64,000 bases of DNA, from the NCBI RefSeq assembly GCF_009908285.1, contig NZ_JAAARM010000005.1, forward strand, positions 124,001-188,000. Direction: 5' to 3'. Shown here piece after piece: positions 8,767 through 18,474 of this stretch (its first letter is position 1; each line of letters begins with the position of its first letter). Made by a program: the position numbers and the translations under genes. Below the pieces are notes generated by a model. That model ran no database searches. It was not told the DNA's origin and saw nothing but the letters and a program-made list of their open reading frames with translations. The DNA is from Pseudomonas sp. Fl4BN1 (GTDB lineage: Bacteria; Pseudomonadota; Gammaproteobacteria; Pseudomonadales; Pseudomonadaceae).

Positions 8767-10110
8767 TTATGCCTGGGCCGCTAACACACGCCGTTCCCAG
8801 GGAGTAATTTCATCAAAGAAGCTGGTCAATTCCATGGTCTTCGAAGCGATGTAGCCTTCGATGAACTCGTTGCCAAACAGTTCCCTGGCCAACTGGCTGC
8901 GCTTGAGACGCTCCAGCGCCGCATGCAAGGTACAGGGCAATGACAAATTGTCCGGCACTGTAAATTCACCCTGGATAGCAGCCGTCGGCTCCAGCTCATT
9001 CTCGATCCCATGCAAGCCCGCTGCCAGACTCGCGGCAATCGCCAGGTACGGATTGGCATCCGCGCCCGGCAAGCGGTTCTCCACCCGTCGCGCCACCGGC
9101 GAACTGGCCGGGATTCGCAACCCAGCCGCCCGATTATCATGGGACCAGCAGGCATTGTTCGGCGAAGCGTAAGGATGGCACAAGCGCTGATAGGAGTTCA
9201 CGTTGGGGGCAAACAATGCCGTGAAATCCGCCATTGCCGCCTGCTGGCCACCAATGAAATGACGGAACATCGCCGTCGGCTGCCCAGTTTCGTCACTGAA
9301 GACGTTACGAGCGCTACCGATCTCCACCACACTCTGGTGAATATGCATCGAACTGCCCGGTGTATGGGCCAGTGGCTTGGCCATGCAAACCACGATTAGG
9401 CCATGCTTGAGCGCCACTTCCTTGAGCAGGTGCTTGAACAGGAACGTCTGGTCCGCCAGCAGTAGCGGATCGCCGTGCAGCAGGTTGATCTCGAACTGGC
9501 TGACGCCCATCTCGTGCATGAAGGTGTCGCGGGGCAGGCCAAGAGCGGCCATGCACTCGTAGACCTCCTTGAAGAACGGTCGCAGGCCGTTGTTGGAGCT
9601 GACACTGAATGCCGAGTAGCCCTCCTCCCGCCGACCATCCAGCCCCACTGGTGGCCGGAAAACCTCCGCGGGATCGTCGTTGGGAGCGAACACAAAGAAC
9701 TCAAGCTCCGTAGCCACCACCGGCGCCAGTCCCAGCGCCGCATAGCGGGAGACCACGTGCTTGAGTTGACCACGGGTGGACAGTCGCGAACTCTCGCCAC
9801 TGAGCTCATCCGCATCACAGATAGCCAGCGCCCGTGGAGCCTGGCTCCAGGGTAGGCGATGAATCTGCTGTGGATCGGCATTGAGCGCCAGGTCGCCGTC
9901 GTCGCTGCCGTAAAAACGCGCAGGCGGGTAACCGCCCATGATGCATTGCAGCAGCACCCCCCGTGCCATCTGCAAACGCCGCCCTTCAAGGAATCCCTCG
10001 GCGGTCATCACCTTGCCCCGCGGTACGCCATTCAAATCCGCAGTGACACATTCAATCTCATCAATGCCCGTCAATCGCTCGGCGAGTGAACTGTGGCCAT
10101 CGGTTGTCAT
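8767..10110 (-). CDS. Glutamine-synthetase family enzyme, probable gamma-glutamylpolyamine synthetase
   Basis: This is an ATP-dependent ligase of the GlnA fold. It is 447 aa, shorter than true GlnA and typical of the PuuA/PauA/SpuI group that adds glutamate to polyamines. Visible motifs are the Mg/glutamate site TELEFFVF, the catalytic HEMGVSQFEINL, the GSSMHIHQSV loop, and the closing VENRLPGADANPYLAIA. No adenylylation loop like that of GlnA is seen. It is divergent from a LysR gene that may control it. The polyamine substrate is inference from family. Confidence 0.8.
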   Translation of the reverse strand: MTTDGHSSLAERLTGIDEIECVTADLNGVPRGKVMTAEGFLEGRRLQMARGVLLQCIMGGYPPARFYGSDDGDLALNADPQQIHRLPWSQAPRALAICDADELSGESSRLSTRGQLKHVVSRYAALGLAPVVATELEFFVFAPNDDPAEVFRPPVGLDGRREEGYSAFSVSSNNGLRPFFKEVYECMAALGLPRDTFMHEMGVSQFEINLLHGDPLLLADQTFLFKHLLKEVALKHGLIVVCMAKPLAHTPGSSMHIHQSVVEIGSARNVFSDETGQPTAMFRHFIGGQQAAMADFTALFAPNVNSYQRLCHPYASPNNACWSHDNRAAGLRIPASSPVARRVENRLPGADANPYLAIAASLAAGLHGIENELEPTAAIQGEFTVPDNLSLPCTLHAALERLKRSQLARELFGNEFIEGYIASKTMELTSFFDEITPWERRVLAAQA

Positions 10111-10326
10111 GACTCAATCCTTGTTGTTATACGAGCCGCGAACGGCGACCCGTACAAAATACGCACCACCCGTTCAGGATTTCAAGCAGGCGAGAATAAA
10201 ATCCCCAACCGTCTGCACATCGGCAAACAACCCGCACGTTCACTGCCGATACACAGCCAGTATCCAGCCACTCAGCGAAAGGAGTAGGCTCAATCGCCTG
10301 CCCTAGCCTGACCGATGGAGGCCCGC

Positions 10327-11256
10327 ATGCTGGGAAGCCTTGCCGATATCGACCTGCGGATGCTGCGGGTTTTCTGCGCCATCGTTGAAGCCGGTGGTTT
10401 CACCGCAGCTCAAGTACGACTCAACACCAGCCTGTCACGACTCAGCGTGGTAGTGCGCGATCTTGAGGAACGCCTGGGATACTCATTGTGCAGACGGGGC
10501 AGCAGCGGCTTTCAGCTGACCGATCAGGGCCAGGAACTGTTCGAGGCCACGCAACTGCTGTTCACTGACATCGAGCGCTTTCGCCAGCATGCCAACCGGC
10601 TAGGTCCGGCAGCCCGTGAACACCTGCAGATCGGCAGCGTCGACAGCCTGGTCAGCCTGCCCTGCGCGCCCCTGCCTTTGGCCCTGAATCATTTGCGTCG
10701 TCGCCTGCCACAAGTGCGTCCGAACCTGCACCTGATGCGCCCCGATGAGCTGGAACAGGCAGTGCTCGACGAGCGCCTGCACCTGGCCATCGGCGCCTTC
10801 CACCATCAACTGTCGGGGCTGCACTATCAGCACCTGTTCGATGAAGAACAGAACCTCTACTGCGCCAACGGGCATCCATTGTTTCTACGCCGCGATGAAG
10901 CATTGACCATGGAAGACATCTGCGCCGCCGATTACGTGGGTCGAGGCTATATGGCGGAAAATCAACGGCCCCACGACCTGCCCTTCAACCAGACCGTCAG
11001 CGCCTACACCATGGAAGCCATCGCAACGCTGATCTTCTCGACCACCTACCTGGGTTATCTGCCCAGCCACTACGCCGCCAACTGGGTCGCCAAGGGCCAA
11101 CTGCGCGCCCTGCTACCCCAGCGCCTGGCCTATCGCTCGAGCTTCCACTGCATCACTCGCCAGGGACAGGAACCCAAAGCGGCGCTGGCCGCCTTTCTCG
11201 AATGCCTGGATCTGGCCGGGCAAGAACTGGGCAACACCAGCGCTCAGGGCAGGTAA
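10327..11256 (+). CDS. LysR-family transcriptional regulator
   Basis: It is 309 aa. The winged HTH covers about residues 10-65 (MLRVFCAIVEAGGFTAAQVR, SLSRLSVVVRDLEERLGYSL), followed by a periplasmic-binding-like effector domain. I preferred the ATG at 10327 because GGAGG lies 5 nt upstream; an ATG at 10315 is also in frame. The gene is divergent from the glutamine-synthetase-like gene, the usual layout for a LysR regulator and its target. The effector is unknown. Its 3' end overlaps the convergent kinase gene by 13 bp. Confidence 0.88.
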   Translation: MLGSLADIDLRMLRVFCAIVEAGGFTAAQVRLNTSLSRLSVVVRDLEERLGYSLCRRGSSGFQLTDQGQELFEATQLLFTDIERFRQHANRLGPAAREHLQIGSVDSLVSLPCAPLPLALNHLRRRLPQVRPNLHLMRPDELEQAVLDERLHLAIGAFHHQLSGLHYQHLFDEEQNLYCANGHPLFLRRDEALTMEDICAADYVGRGYMAENQRPHDLPFNQTVSAYTMEAIATLIFSTTYLGYLPSHYAANWVAKGQLRALLPQRLAYRSSFHCITRQGQEPKAALAAFLECLDLAGQELGNTSAQGR

Positions 11257-11933
11257 ATCTTGAACAGGCCACCGCCCAAAGGGCCACCGTTGCTGATCAG
11301 GGTATGCCCGCACACGCCGTTGCGCTGATGCAGCTCGGCGATACGCCCGGCGAAGTACAACCCCAGCCCGGTACTGCCGCTGCTTTGATTGATGCCCTGA
11401 ACATAGTCGGCCTGACGCTCGATCATCACCTGGGGATAGCCCTCGCCGTCGTCATTGATCGACAGCACTACCTGCCCCTCTTCATCACTGACCGTGATCA
11501 ACAACGCATGACGCGCATGGCGGATCGCATTGTTGATGCAGTTGGCCAACACCGAGGCAATCAGCTCACGATCGAAAAAGCCCAGGGGACTCAACGGATC
11601 GACCTCGTAGGCGACAGAGATACCACGGCTCTTGAAGACCTCCTGATGACTCACCAACTGCGCTTCGATGAAATCATCCAGCTCGTGGTAGGCCGGCTGC
11701 AACGGCAACTGGTTGACTCCCAGTTTGTACAGCCCCAACAACTGCACCAGCATGCCGTTGAGGTGCGCAAACTGGTAGTCGATCACTCCTTGCTCGGGCG
11801 CCTGCTGCGCCTCGGGCAAGCGTGCCAGCCACTGGGCGTGAGCCTGCATCAGCATGGCCAGGGAGTTTTTCATGTCATGTACGGTGGATGCGATCACCGT
11901 GGAAAAGTCGAGCACCTGTTGCTTTTCGATCAT
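11244..11933 (-). CDS. Sensor histidine kinase (soluble, HisKA/HATPase_c)
   Basis: It is 229 aa with no membrane segment. The H box is IASTVHDMKNSLAMLM with H19. The N box is ANCINNAIRHA, and the G boxes are DDGEGYP and GSTGLGLYFA, so it is a compact, complete kinase. It starts inside the stop codon of the upstream response regulator (ATGA overlap), so the two are translated as a unit and form a two-component pair. The input signal must come from a partner protein, since no sensor domain is present. Confidence 0.87.
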   Translation of the reverse strand: MIEKQQVLDFSTVIASTVHDMKNSLAMLMQAHAQWLARLPEAQQAPEQGVIDYQFAHLNGMLVQLLGLYKLGVNQLPLQPAYHELDDFIEAQLVSHQEVFKSRGISVAYEVDPLSPLGFFDRELIASVLANCINNAIRHARHALLITVSDEEGQVVLSINDDGEGYPQVMIERQADYVQGINQSSGSTGLGLYFAGRIAELHQRNGVCGHTLISNGGPLGGGLFKIYLP

Positions 11934-13534
11934 TCGCCAAACGCCTTGCTTCGCAGCTTCTGATAGCGCAGAAAACGCGCGTCGGTATCGGGCATCATGC
12001 CGACCATTTTCAGGCACGCCTGGCATTCTTCCAGGAGTGCCGCATCCGGATTGGCGTCCGCGCCGTGCAACAGCGACTGTGCCATGTTCAGGGCAATACT
12101 GATGTTCTTCGGCTGCATGGCCAGGGCTTTTCGGAACAAGTCCCGGGCCTCGACCAGATTGCCGCCCTTGTAACTACGTACGCCCTGACGGTTGATGTCG
12201 GCCGCCGCATTGGACGAACTGAGGATCGTCGGGTCGTCGGTCAGTTTGGCAATGTTCTGCATGACCTTCGGATCATCGCCGTAGATCTCCGCACAGTTCT
12301 TCAACATCGACGCACCCGCACTGGCCTGCCCCAGCATCTGCAGTTGCTTGGCCACCAGCAGCGCCGCTTCGGGACTCATGAATTGCTCCATGCCGTCCAG
12401 GCGTATCAATGCTTGCTCGGTGAGCTTTTCAGCGGTTTCCGCATCATTGAGTAACAGGCTGGTGGCCTTCATCAGTCGCGCGCGGATCTGCAGGCCCGGA
12501 TCGCTGGGGTTCTCCTTGGCCACCGCGCTCAGGGTCTGGTTGATCTCCAGGCGAGTGCGAGTGTCCAAGCCCTTCTCACTGCCCTTGCTGATCAATGCAT
12601 GGGCCAGGCCGAGGTTGCTTTCCGGGTCCTTGAAGCGCGACTGCGCGCCCTGGTACACCGCCTGGCGATAGGCTCTGGAGGCGCTGTCAAAATCTTCGTT
12701 GGTCATGGCCAGCTTGCCCAGCAACGCCTGACGACGCACGGCCAGCGGCGACAGGCGCACCGCCTCTTCCAGCACGCTCTGGGCGCGCTTGGTATCGCCT
12801 TCGGCAACCAGCACATCCGCCAACCCGTCGTAGAGCCCGGGCATCATCGGAAATGCCTTCAAGGCCTTTTCATACACCGCCTTGGCCTCACCTGCTTGGC
12901 CACGCTTGAACAGCAAGCGCCCCAGCCCGACATAGGCCCAAGGCAAAGGCCGGTCCGCCAGAATACTGTTGTACAGGCGCTCCAGGGGCTCATTCTGATG
13001 CATGTCGCGCAGGGCATCCGCCCGGTAACGCAGGCACAGGGGCGCGTACCGCGGGTCCTGCTTGCAGAGGGCGATGCAGGCGTTAAGCACTTCCACCGGC
13101 TTGCCCCGGTCAAGGGCTTGAAGAATCGGCTTGAGCAGAGTCTTGCGCTGCTGCAGGCGCTCCAGGCGCTGGGCCAGGCCGGAGCGGTTGAAAGGCTTGG
13201 TCAGATAGGCGTCAGGCTCGTGCTCCAGAGCACTGAGCACCATGGCCTGGCTGCTCTCGGCAGTGACCATGAGGAACACGCTTTCATGACTGATGAGCTT
13301 TTCCAGCATCAAGTCTTCCAGCACCTGCTGACCGTTTTTCTTACCGTCGCCCAGATGGTAATCCTGGAGGATGAAGTCGTAGCGCTTCTGCGCACACATG
13401 CGCAGGGCCTGTTCGCCAGTATCGGCGGTATCCACATCCTTGACACCCAGCTCACGCAACATCGAACGCACCGAACTGCGGAAGTCCGAGAAATCATCGA
13501 CGATCAAAAAGCTCTTTTGGTGGTACGCCAGCAT
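11930..13534 (-). CDS. Response regulator with C-terminal TPR repeats
   Basis: It is 534 aa from MLAYHQKSFLIVDDFSDFR. The receiver domain covers about residues 8-125, with D13/D14 and phospho-acceptor D58 (FILQDYHLGDG) and the late YLTKPF lysine. The rest is a solenoid of TPR units, for example YVGLGRLLFKRGQAGEAKAV and AYRQAVYQGAQSRFKDPESN. There is no DNA-binding domain, so output is probably by protein contact. It is translationally coupled to the kinase downstream. Confidence 0.88.
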   Translation of the reverse strand: MLAYHQKSFLIVDDFSDFRSSVRSMLRELGVKDVDTADTGEQALRMCAQKRYDFILQDYHLGDGKKNGQQVLEDLMLEKLISHESVFLMVTAESSQAMVLSALEHEPDAYLTKPFNRSGLAQRLERLQQRKTLLKPILQALDRGKPVEVLNACIALCKQDPRYAPLCLRYRADALRDMHQNEPLERLYNSILADRPLPWAYVGLGRLLFKRGQAGEAKAVYEKALKAFPMMPGLYDGLADVLVAEGDTKRAQSVLEEAVRLSPLAVRRQALLGKLAMTNEDFDSASRAYRQAVYQGAQSRFKDPESNLGLAHALISKGSEKGLDTRTRLEINQTLSAVAKENPSDPGLQIRARLMKATSLLLNDAETAEKLTEQALIRLDGMEQFMSPEAALLVAKQLQMLGQASAGASMLKNCAEIYGDDPKVMQNIAKLTDDPTILSSSNAAADINRQGVRSYKGGNLVEARDLFRKALAMQPKNISIALNMAQSLLHGADANPDAALLEECQACLKMVGMMPDTDARFLRYQKLRSKAFGE

Positions 13535-14049
13535 CGAAGATTCCAGGCAAGTAAGAAGATCAATCCACAGACACCAGGACCCGCCCGGCTTCACAGCCTG
13601 TTTTTGGCGCGCAGATAATAGCTGCTGGCCACGGGCTATCAACCATTTTCCAGTCGCCCTGTGATACAGATCGCGACTTGGGAACACAATTGTCCACTGA
13701 AGTTATCGGCCGGCTTTGGCATTCCCTTATAGGTGTTCGCAAGAATCCATCCGCCCCCGAAAAAACTCTCTGAAAACTGCTCACTCCGCTGTTGAAACCT
13801 TGGATTCTGAAACTTCACCTGATAGCGTGCTGCGCCTCAAAACCTCGATCGTTTTTGCCTGCCATGCCAGTGCTGTGCACGGTATCGGCCAAGGGGCAAA
13901 TGATCCATCAGCTGCACGCTGTACAGATTTGCAACCCGGGTGTCGAGGGATCGGCATGGCACCCGACGGCGGTATCATCGACGAGGAAGTGCCGGTCTGC
14001 CAGGCAGTGCATCAAGCGATGCGCAGGTCATTATCAAATGGAGTTAACG
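13535..14049. other. 515-bp divergent intergenic region
   Basis: It lies between the TPR response regulator (minus) and the helical-repeat operon (plus) and must hold both promoters. I see no convincing gene, palindrome or named promoter motif in it. GGAG at 14040-14043 serves the 14050 start. Confidence 0.6.
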
Positions 14050-16386
14050 ATGGCGCATAACAGCAGTGCGATAACCGGCATTGAACTGGAACAGTTCATG
14101 GACCGCCTTGAGGCCCAACAGCAAGAGCAGGAGCAGGAAACCGATGCCTTGCTGGCCCAGTTGCAGGCACAACCGCTGCAGGCCAACTCGCTGGCATCCA
14201 TCGACCGCCTGCACACACTCTGGATGCAGGCCGGTGATTCAGCAGCGGCCAAGACCGTCATCGATCAGGACGGCGACGCCTTGCTGCAAGCCACGCATCA
14301 GCCAGCCCAAGCTGAGCTGAAAATGAACCTGGCCATCCTGCGCCTGCGAATCGCCAGTTATCTCGACGATGAGTCGACCCTTCTCGAGGTACTCGAGCAA
14401 CTCAACCAGATGGCTACGCAAACTCTGGACTTCGACGTTGAGCACTACCGTCGCTACCGGATCTTCGACGAGCTGGAACAAGGCAGCGCCGAAGTCGCAC
14501 TGAAAACCATCGATGTGCGTTACGCGCTGACTCTGGTCAATCCTGCGCGCGCTGCATTACGGGCCTGGGACGCTGCCGACCAACATCGGCGCCGCGCCCG
14601 GGTGCTGGCCGCCCACGAGCGTGAGGACGAAGCCCGCAGTGCCGCACTGGATGCAGTCAACGCCGTGCGTACTGCCAGCCCCGAACAGGACATCGATGAA
14701 GGCGACTGGCTGTGGCTGGGCAACGCACTGATCGATATCGTCCCGCTACGCCTCGCGCTGTTCGAGCAACCCATCGCCCAACTGACCGCCGGCCTCTCTC
14801 TGCCCCGGCGCCGCGAATGGGAGGTGCGTACTGCACGCCTGGCCGCCCGCGCCCTGTATGCCCAGGACGATCTGAGCGGAGCCTTGAAAATCTGCAACGC
14901 TGCAGCGCTGAGCCTGGACTCCGACGGCGGTACCAACTTCATCGAGTACGAACTGCCCTGGCTGATAGAAGCCGGACGCATCGATGAAGCCGGGCACCGA
15001 GCCTTCATCGACGTGTATGACAGACAAACCGAAATGTGGCCGGCCACCGCCCGCCTGGTTCTCCATCGCCTGCAAGATCCCGAAGACCACAGCGCCTGGT
15101 GGCCGATCTGCGTGATGCGCGCCTGCATCAACCAAGAGGTACTGCAGAGCTTTCTCTCGGCCCTGCCGGCCATCGAATCCATCGACCCCACAACCACTCC
15201 GCTACTGACGGCCCTGTATCGCGCCATGGATGACCCAGAGCTGCTCGACCCGCTGTTTGCCGAGGCGCGGGCCGAGGCGCAACGCCGCGCCCCCGACCAG
15301 CCCTGGATCATCCGCCTGGCCGCCGTGCATGATGGAGAGCGCGGCCTGATCGACGCTGCCACAGAAGTCAGCCTGCTACAAAACGCCATTCAGGCCGGCC
15401 GCCTGCAGGACAATCGCAGCGCCTATTCGCTGTTTGCCGCGCGGGTCAAAAGCTTGGGAGTGATCGAAACACTGAAACTGCCAAAGCCGATCCTGGCCAG
15501 CGGCAGATACGCCTACAACTACGCGCTGACCATCGACGATCTGACAGAAGCTGAAGCGGACAAGCTGCCGACAGACGCCCGAAACGAAGCCTACTCGCTG
15601 CTGCGCGAGGCGCAGAAAGACGCCTACGAGCAAGGCCAGGCGCATATGGAGCGCTACTTCGCCACAGGTAACGGCCATCCGTTCGATGCCTGCGCGCACC
15701 TCTATTCCATGCTCTGCAACAACCTGGCAATCAACTACCGCTGCTACAACGAACAGAAGCGCTACCAGGAAGCCATCGACCTGCACCTGCGCGGCATCGC
15801 CGCCAGCTCGTTCGCTGAGCACTACAATGGCCTGCTCAGTGCCCGCATCGGTATGAACGACCAACCCGGCATCATCGAAGCCGCAGAACAGCTGTGGCAC
15901 TACTCGATGGAGTTCGGCTACAGCCGCCATGATCCGAATGACTACATGGGCCCGTTGGCATACGCTCTGTACTCGCTGGACCGTGACAGTGAAATCCTCA
16001 TCTGGCTCGAACGCCTGCTCAAGTGGCAAGAAGAGCAAGGAGTCAACGACCAGCAACTGGACAGCTCGGCACTGTTCGCCCGGATCAGGGTGGCGCGCTA
16101 CCTGGCCCACGCTCATCCGGATAACGCCGATAGCCTCTGGCAACGCTACGAGCCGCTGGTACTGGCCATGAACGAGGTTTCGGTCATGTCCTGCTCGGTA
16201 GATTTCCTCAAGGCGCGTGGACGCACCGCCGAGGCCATCGACTACTGCGCACGGACTCTGGCGCTATGCACCCCGCACGATGACTACGACGTGGAGTGCC
16301 GGGCCCGGACCGAGCAGCTCCTGGCAGAGCTTCAAGCGCCGGAACAACCCTCCGGCAAGAAAAGCTGGTGGCAGATATGGAAGTAA
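14050..16386 (+). CDS. Large helical-repeat protein of unknown function
   Basis: It is 778 aa from the ATG at 14050, with GGAG 6 nt upstream. The composition is Ala/Leu/Glu-rich and almost wholly helical. Degenerate TPR-like stretches are visible (RRRARVLAAHEREDEARSAA, AIDYCARTLALCTPHDDYDV). An early coiled-coil segment is Gln/Glu-rich (EAQQQEQEQETDALLAQLQ). There is no signal peptide or membrane segment. It is the first gene of an operon with the PcfJ-like and DUF1266 genes and overlaps the next by 10 bp. I do not recognise a function. Confidence 0.8.
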   Translation: MAHNSSAITGIELEQFMDRLEAQQQEQEQETDALLAQLQAQPLQANSLASIDRLHTLWMQAGDSAAAKTVIDQDGDALLQATHQPAQAELKMNLAILRLRIASYLDDESTLLEVLEQLNQMATQTLDFDVEHYRRYRIFDELEQGSAEVALKTIDVRYALTLVNPARAALRAWDAADQHRRRARVLAAHEREDEARSAALDAVNAVRTASPEQDIDEGDWLWLGNALIDIVPLRLALFEQPIAQLTAGLSLPRRREWEVRTARLAARALYAQDDLSGALKICNAAALSLDSDGGTNFIEYELPWLIEAGRIDEAGHRAFIDVYDRQTEMWPATARLVLHRLQDPEDHSAWWPICVMRACINQEVLQSFLSALPAIESIDPTTTPLLTALYRAMDDPELLDPLFAEARAEAQRRAPDQPWIIRLAAVHDGERGLIDAATEVSLLQNAIQAGRLQDNRSAYSLFAARVKSLGVIETLKLPKPILASGRYAYNYALTIDDLTEAEADKLPTDARNEAYSLLREAQKDAYEQGQAHMERYFATGNGHPFDACAHLYSMLCNNLAINYRCYNEQKRYQEAIDLHLRGIAASSFAEHYNGLLSARIGMNDQPGIIEAAEQLWHYSMEFGYSRHDPNDYMGPLAYALYSLDRDSEILIWLERLLKWQEEQGVNDQQLDSSALFARIRVARYLAHAHPDNADSLWQRYEPLVLAMNEVSVMSCSVDFLKARGRTAEAIDYCARTLALCTPHDDYDVECRARTEQLLAELQAPEQPSGKKSWWQIWK

Positions 16387-17618
16387 GCGTCGACAAACGC
16401 GCCTCCAGCTACGCCCCACGCAACCTGTTGAATGCCGAGCAACTCAAAGACGGCATCCGCCAGCGGAGCCAGGGGCGTGACGATGAAGTGCCAGTGCAAA
16501 GCTGGCTACTGAATCACTTCTATCGGCATCTGGTAGGCAACTTCGAACCCGCACGACGGATCCAGACCCTGGAAGAAGCCGGTGTAACCCTGGGCACCGA
16601 AGCCTTGCCGAACTGGGTCGCCGGGTATTTTAGTGCCACAGCCAAAACACCCACAGAGACATCCTCTGAAACCTTGGCCACGCTGGTCTGGATCGATCCA
16701 CTGGATCCACAACTGCTCCACCAGGAGGCCTTGCTGGTGGAGTTCCTGACCTCGCGCAAAGGCACGGCACTGGAAGGCAAGCTTGATCGCATCACCTGCC
16801 CGCAGGCGCTGGCGTTGTGGGAAAAAGAACATGCGCAGATGTCCGCCCGGGTCGACCAGGGCTGGCGCCAGAGCTCGACCGAAGCCCTGACTACGACGGT
16901 GACCTGCGCCGAGCACAGCTGGGTGGAGTTACGCCCGGACAGCGCGCTGCTACGGGCCGAGATGGCCTTTGAAAGCTACGTGATGCGCCACTGCCTGGGC
17001 CAGTTCGCCAATCGCCGAGCCTTGACCGGCGGCTACGGCGAACGCTACGCCGAAGCCGTGGAGCAACAGGGCATGCGCGTATTCAGTCTTCGCGATGCTC
17101 AGGGCCAGCCTCACATAACCGTCAGCCTGATCATCCAGGGCAACGGCGCACTCACCGTGGAGCAAGTCAAAGGCAAGCAGAACCGCCCACCGGTAGAACG
17201 CTACTTCCAGGATCTGCTGCTGTTCCTCAACGCCATAGGCACCGACCAGCAAACCCCGGCCGACTGCATTGCCATCGGCATCGCGCGCACCGAGTCGGGC
17301 TGGCTGCGCATTGAGGACGTCAGCGACCCTGAGGCTCAGACCCGCCTGGTCGCTCGCTATCCACAACTGTTCTATCGACTGGACGCGCCTTCAGCCATGG
17401 TCGAATGGCTGGTGGCAGCCCGTCAGTCCGACTTACTGCTGGAGGTTTCTCCTCAAGCACCATCGGTGAAGTACGCCACCCGCCACATTTTCAAGAAAAC
17501 CCCTTGGCCACCACGTCAGGCCGACGATCCGCGGTACCAGACCGAAGGCGTGCCCTGGACCGACATGTCCCCCGCCCTGGCCGAGGAAATCGCAGCCTGG
17601 CAAACCAGAACCCGGTGA
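16377..17618 (+). CDS. PcfJ-like domain protein
   Basis: It is 413 aa from the ATG at 16377, overlapping the upstream stop by 10 bp. The region around residues 190-270 resembles the PcfJ family: a methionine and cysteine in ESYVMRHCLGQFANR, then MRVFSLRDAQGQPHITVSL. These resemble the 'HC-G-Y ... S-R' pattern of PcfJ proteins, first named from a conjugative plasmid and of unknown biochemistry. The gene product has no membrane segment. Its partner genes suggest a shared, uncharacterised complex. Confidence 0.7.
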   Translation: MEVSVDKRASSYAPRNLLNAEQLKDGIRQRSQGRDDEVPVQSWLLNHFYRHLVGNFEPARRIQTLEEAGVTLGTEALPNWVAGYFSATAKTPTETSSETLATLVWIDPLDPQLLHQEALLVEFLTSRKGTALEGKLDRITCPQALALWEKEHAQMSARVDQGWRQSSTEALTTTVTCAEHSWVELRPDSALLRAEMAFESYVMRHCLGQFANRRALTGGYGERYAEAVEQQGMRVFSLRDAQGQPHITVSLIIQGNGALTVEQVKGKQNRPPVERYFQDLLLFLNAIGTDQQTPADCIAIGIARTESGWLRIEDVSDPEAQTRLVARYPQLFYRLDAPSAMVEWLVAARQSDLLLEVSPQAPSVKYATRHIFKKTPWPPRQADDPRYQTEGVPWTDMSPALAEEIAAWQTRTR

Positions 17619-17625
17619 AACGACC

Positions 17626-18285
17626 ATGATGACGATAATTGCGCTGCTATTCGGCGCCTGGCTGGTCTGGCGCTACTTTCGCCGCCAGCCGCCCATCTCC
17701 CTGCTGATGTTCACCCCACGCAAACGTTGGGCACTGACACTGGCACAACCCATGGTCGACGCCAGGGGGATGACCGGCTTCTTCGACCCCGACACCACCC
17801 ACTTCATGGACCAGGCGAAAACCTCACTCAGGGCTCCACTGCTGCACCAGATCGGTTTTCGCAGCAACGCCACCGACGACGAAGTCAGCGAGCACCTGAA
17901 CGGTACGTTGGAACGGCGTTGGTTTGGTGTTGACCTGCATGGCCTGAATGCGACCGATGACCCACGCGCAGCAATGGCCTTCGCCTGCGTGCGAAGCGCC
18001 TTCTTTATTCGCTGCGCCATGCTGATGAACTGGATCGAGCCCGAGACCGGATGGCGCATCATGCTGCTCAATGCTCAACGAGCCCGGGACTGCTTCAACA
18101 GCTGGGAGGATTTCGGCAAGGCCTACATGCTCGGACGTCAGCAGTGGGTGGCAGCATTCAGGGCCGACTCCCTGGGAGAAGCATTCGATGAGGCGAGCCT
18201 GAACCGGCTACTTGCCCCTGGCAGCGGCGTTTGGGCAGGCGTTGCCTGGCAAGGGTTACCGGCGTTCTGTCCAGTGGCGCAGTGA
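17626..18285 (+). CDS. DUF1266 domain protein, membrane-anchored
   Basis: It is 219 aa. An N-terminal hydrophobic anchor (MTIIALLFGAWLVWRYF) is followed by a DUF1266-type domain with conserved Trp residues (NWIEPETGWRIMLLNAQRAR, FNSWEDFGKAYMLGRQQW). DUF1266 proteins are found near DnaK/DnaJ-like genes in E. coli (YbeR/YbeU), but their role is unknown. It starts 7 bp after the PcfJ-like gene. It is the last chromosomal gene before the integrated element. Confidence 0.75.
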   Translation: MMTIIALLFGAWLVWRYFRRQPPISLLMFTPRKRWALTLAQPMVDARGMTGFFDPDTTHFMDQAKTSLRAPLLHQIGFRSNATDDEVSEHLNGTLERRWFGVDLHGLNATDDPRAAMAFACVRSAFFIRCAMLMNWIEPETGWRIMLLNAQRARDCFNSWEDFGKAYMLGRQQWVAAFRADSLGEAFDEASLNRLLAPGSGVWAGVAWQGLPAFCPVAQ

Positions 18286-18305
18286 GGCGACGAAGGAGAA
18301 TGGAG

Positions 18306-18352
18306 TGGTGTCCCAGGGCAGGTTCGAACTGCCAACCTTCCCCTTAGGAGGG
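18306..18352 (-). repeat. attL: displaced 3' half of tRNA-Arg(CCU)
   Basis: These 47 bp are identical to 31800-31846 and include the tRNA 3' end with CCA, T-arm and anticodon stem. Identity ends abruptly at 18353. It is not a functional tRNA because the 5' half is absent. Confidence 0.93.
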
Positions 18353-18444
18353 TCATTAGAGCCACCCGCCCGCCTGGTCAAGCCCTTTATTTATTGGGCT
18401 TCCCGTCCGGTTGTGTCCGTAAATACGACGCCGTATAGTTCTTT

Positions 18445-18468
18445 TTGCACCCACCATGCACCCATGGG
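18445..18468. repeat. Left arm-type repeat (candidate integrase arm site)
   Basis: This 24-bp sequence recurs in the same orientation at 31732-31755 with two mismatches. Each copy contains two GCACCC units 11 bp apart, one helical turn. It lies 92 bp inside attL and overlaps the region just before the integrase start, so integrase binding could also repress its own gene. Confidence 0.6.
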
Positions 18469-18474
18469 AACAAA

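Noticed and set aside
18306..18352. Second tRNA-Arg gene
   Set aside because: Only the 3' half is present; identity with the real tRNA stops at 18352, so it is attL.
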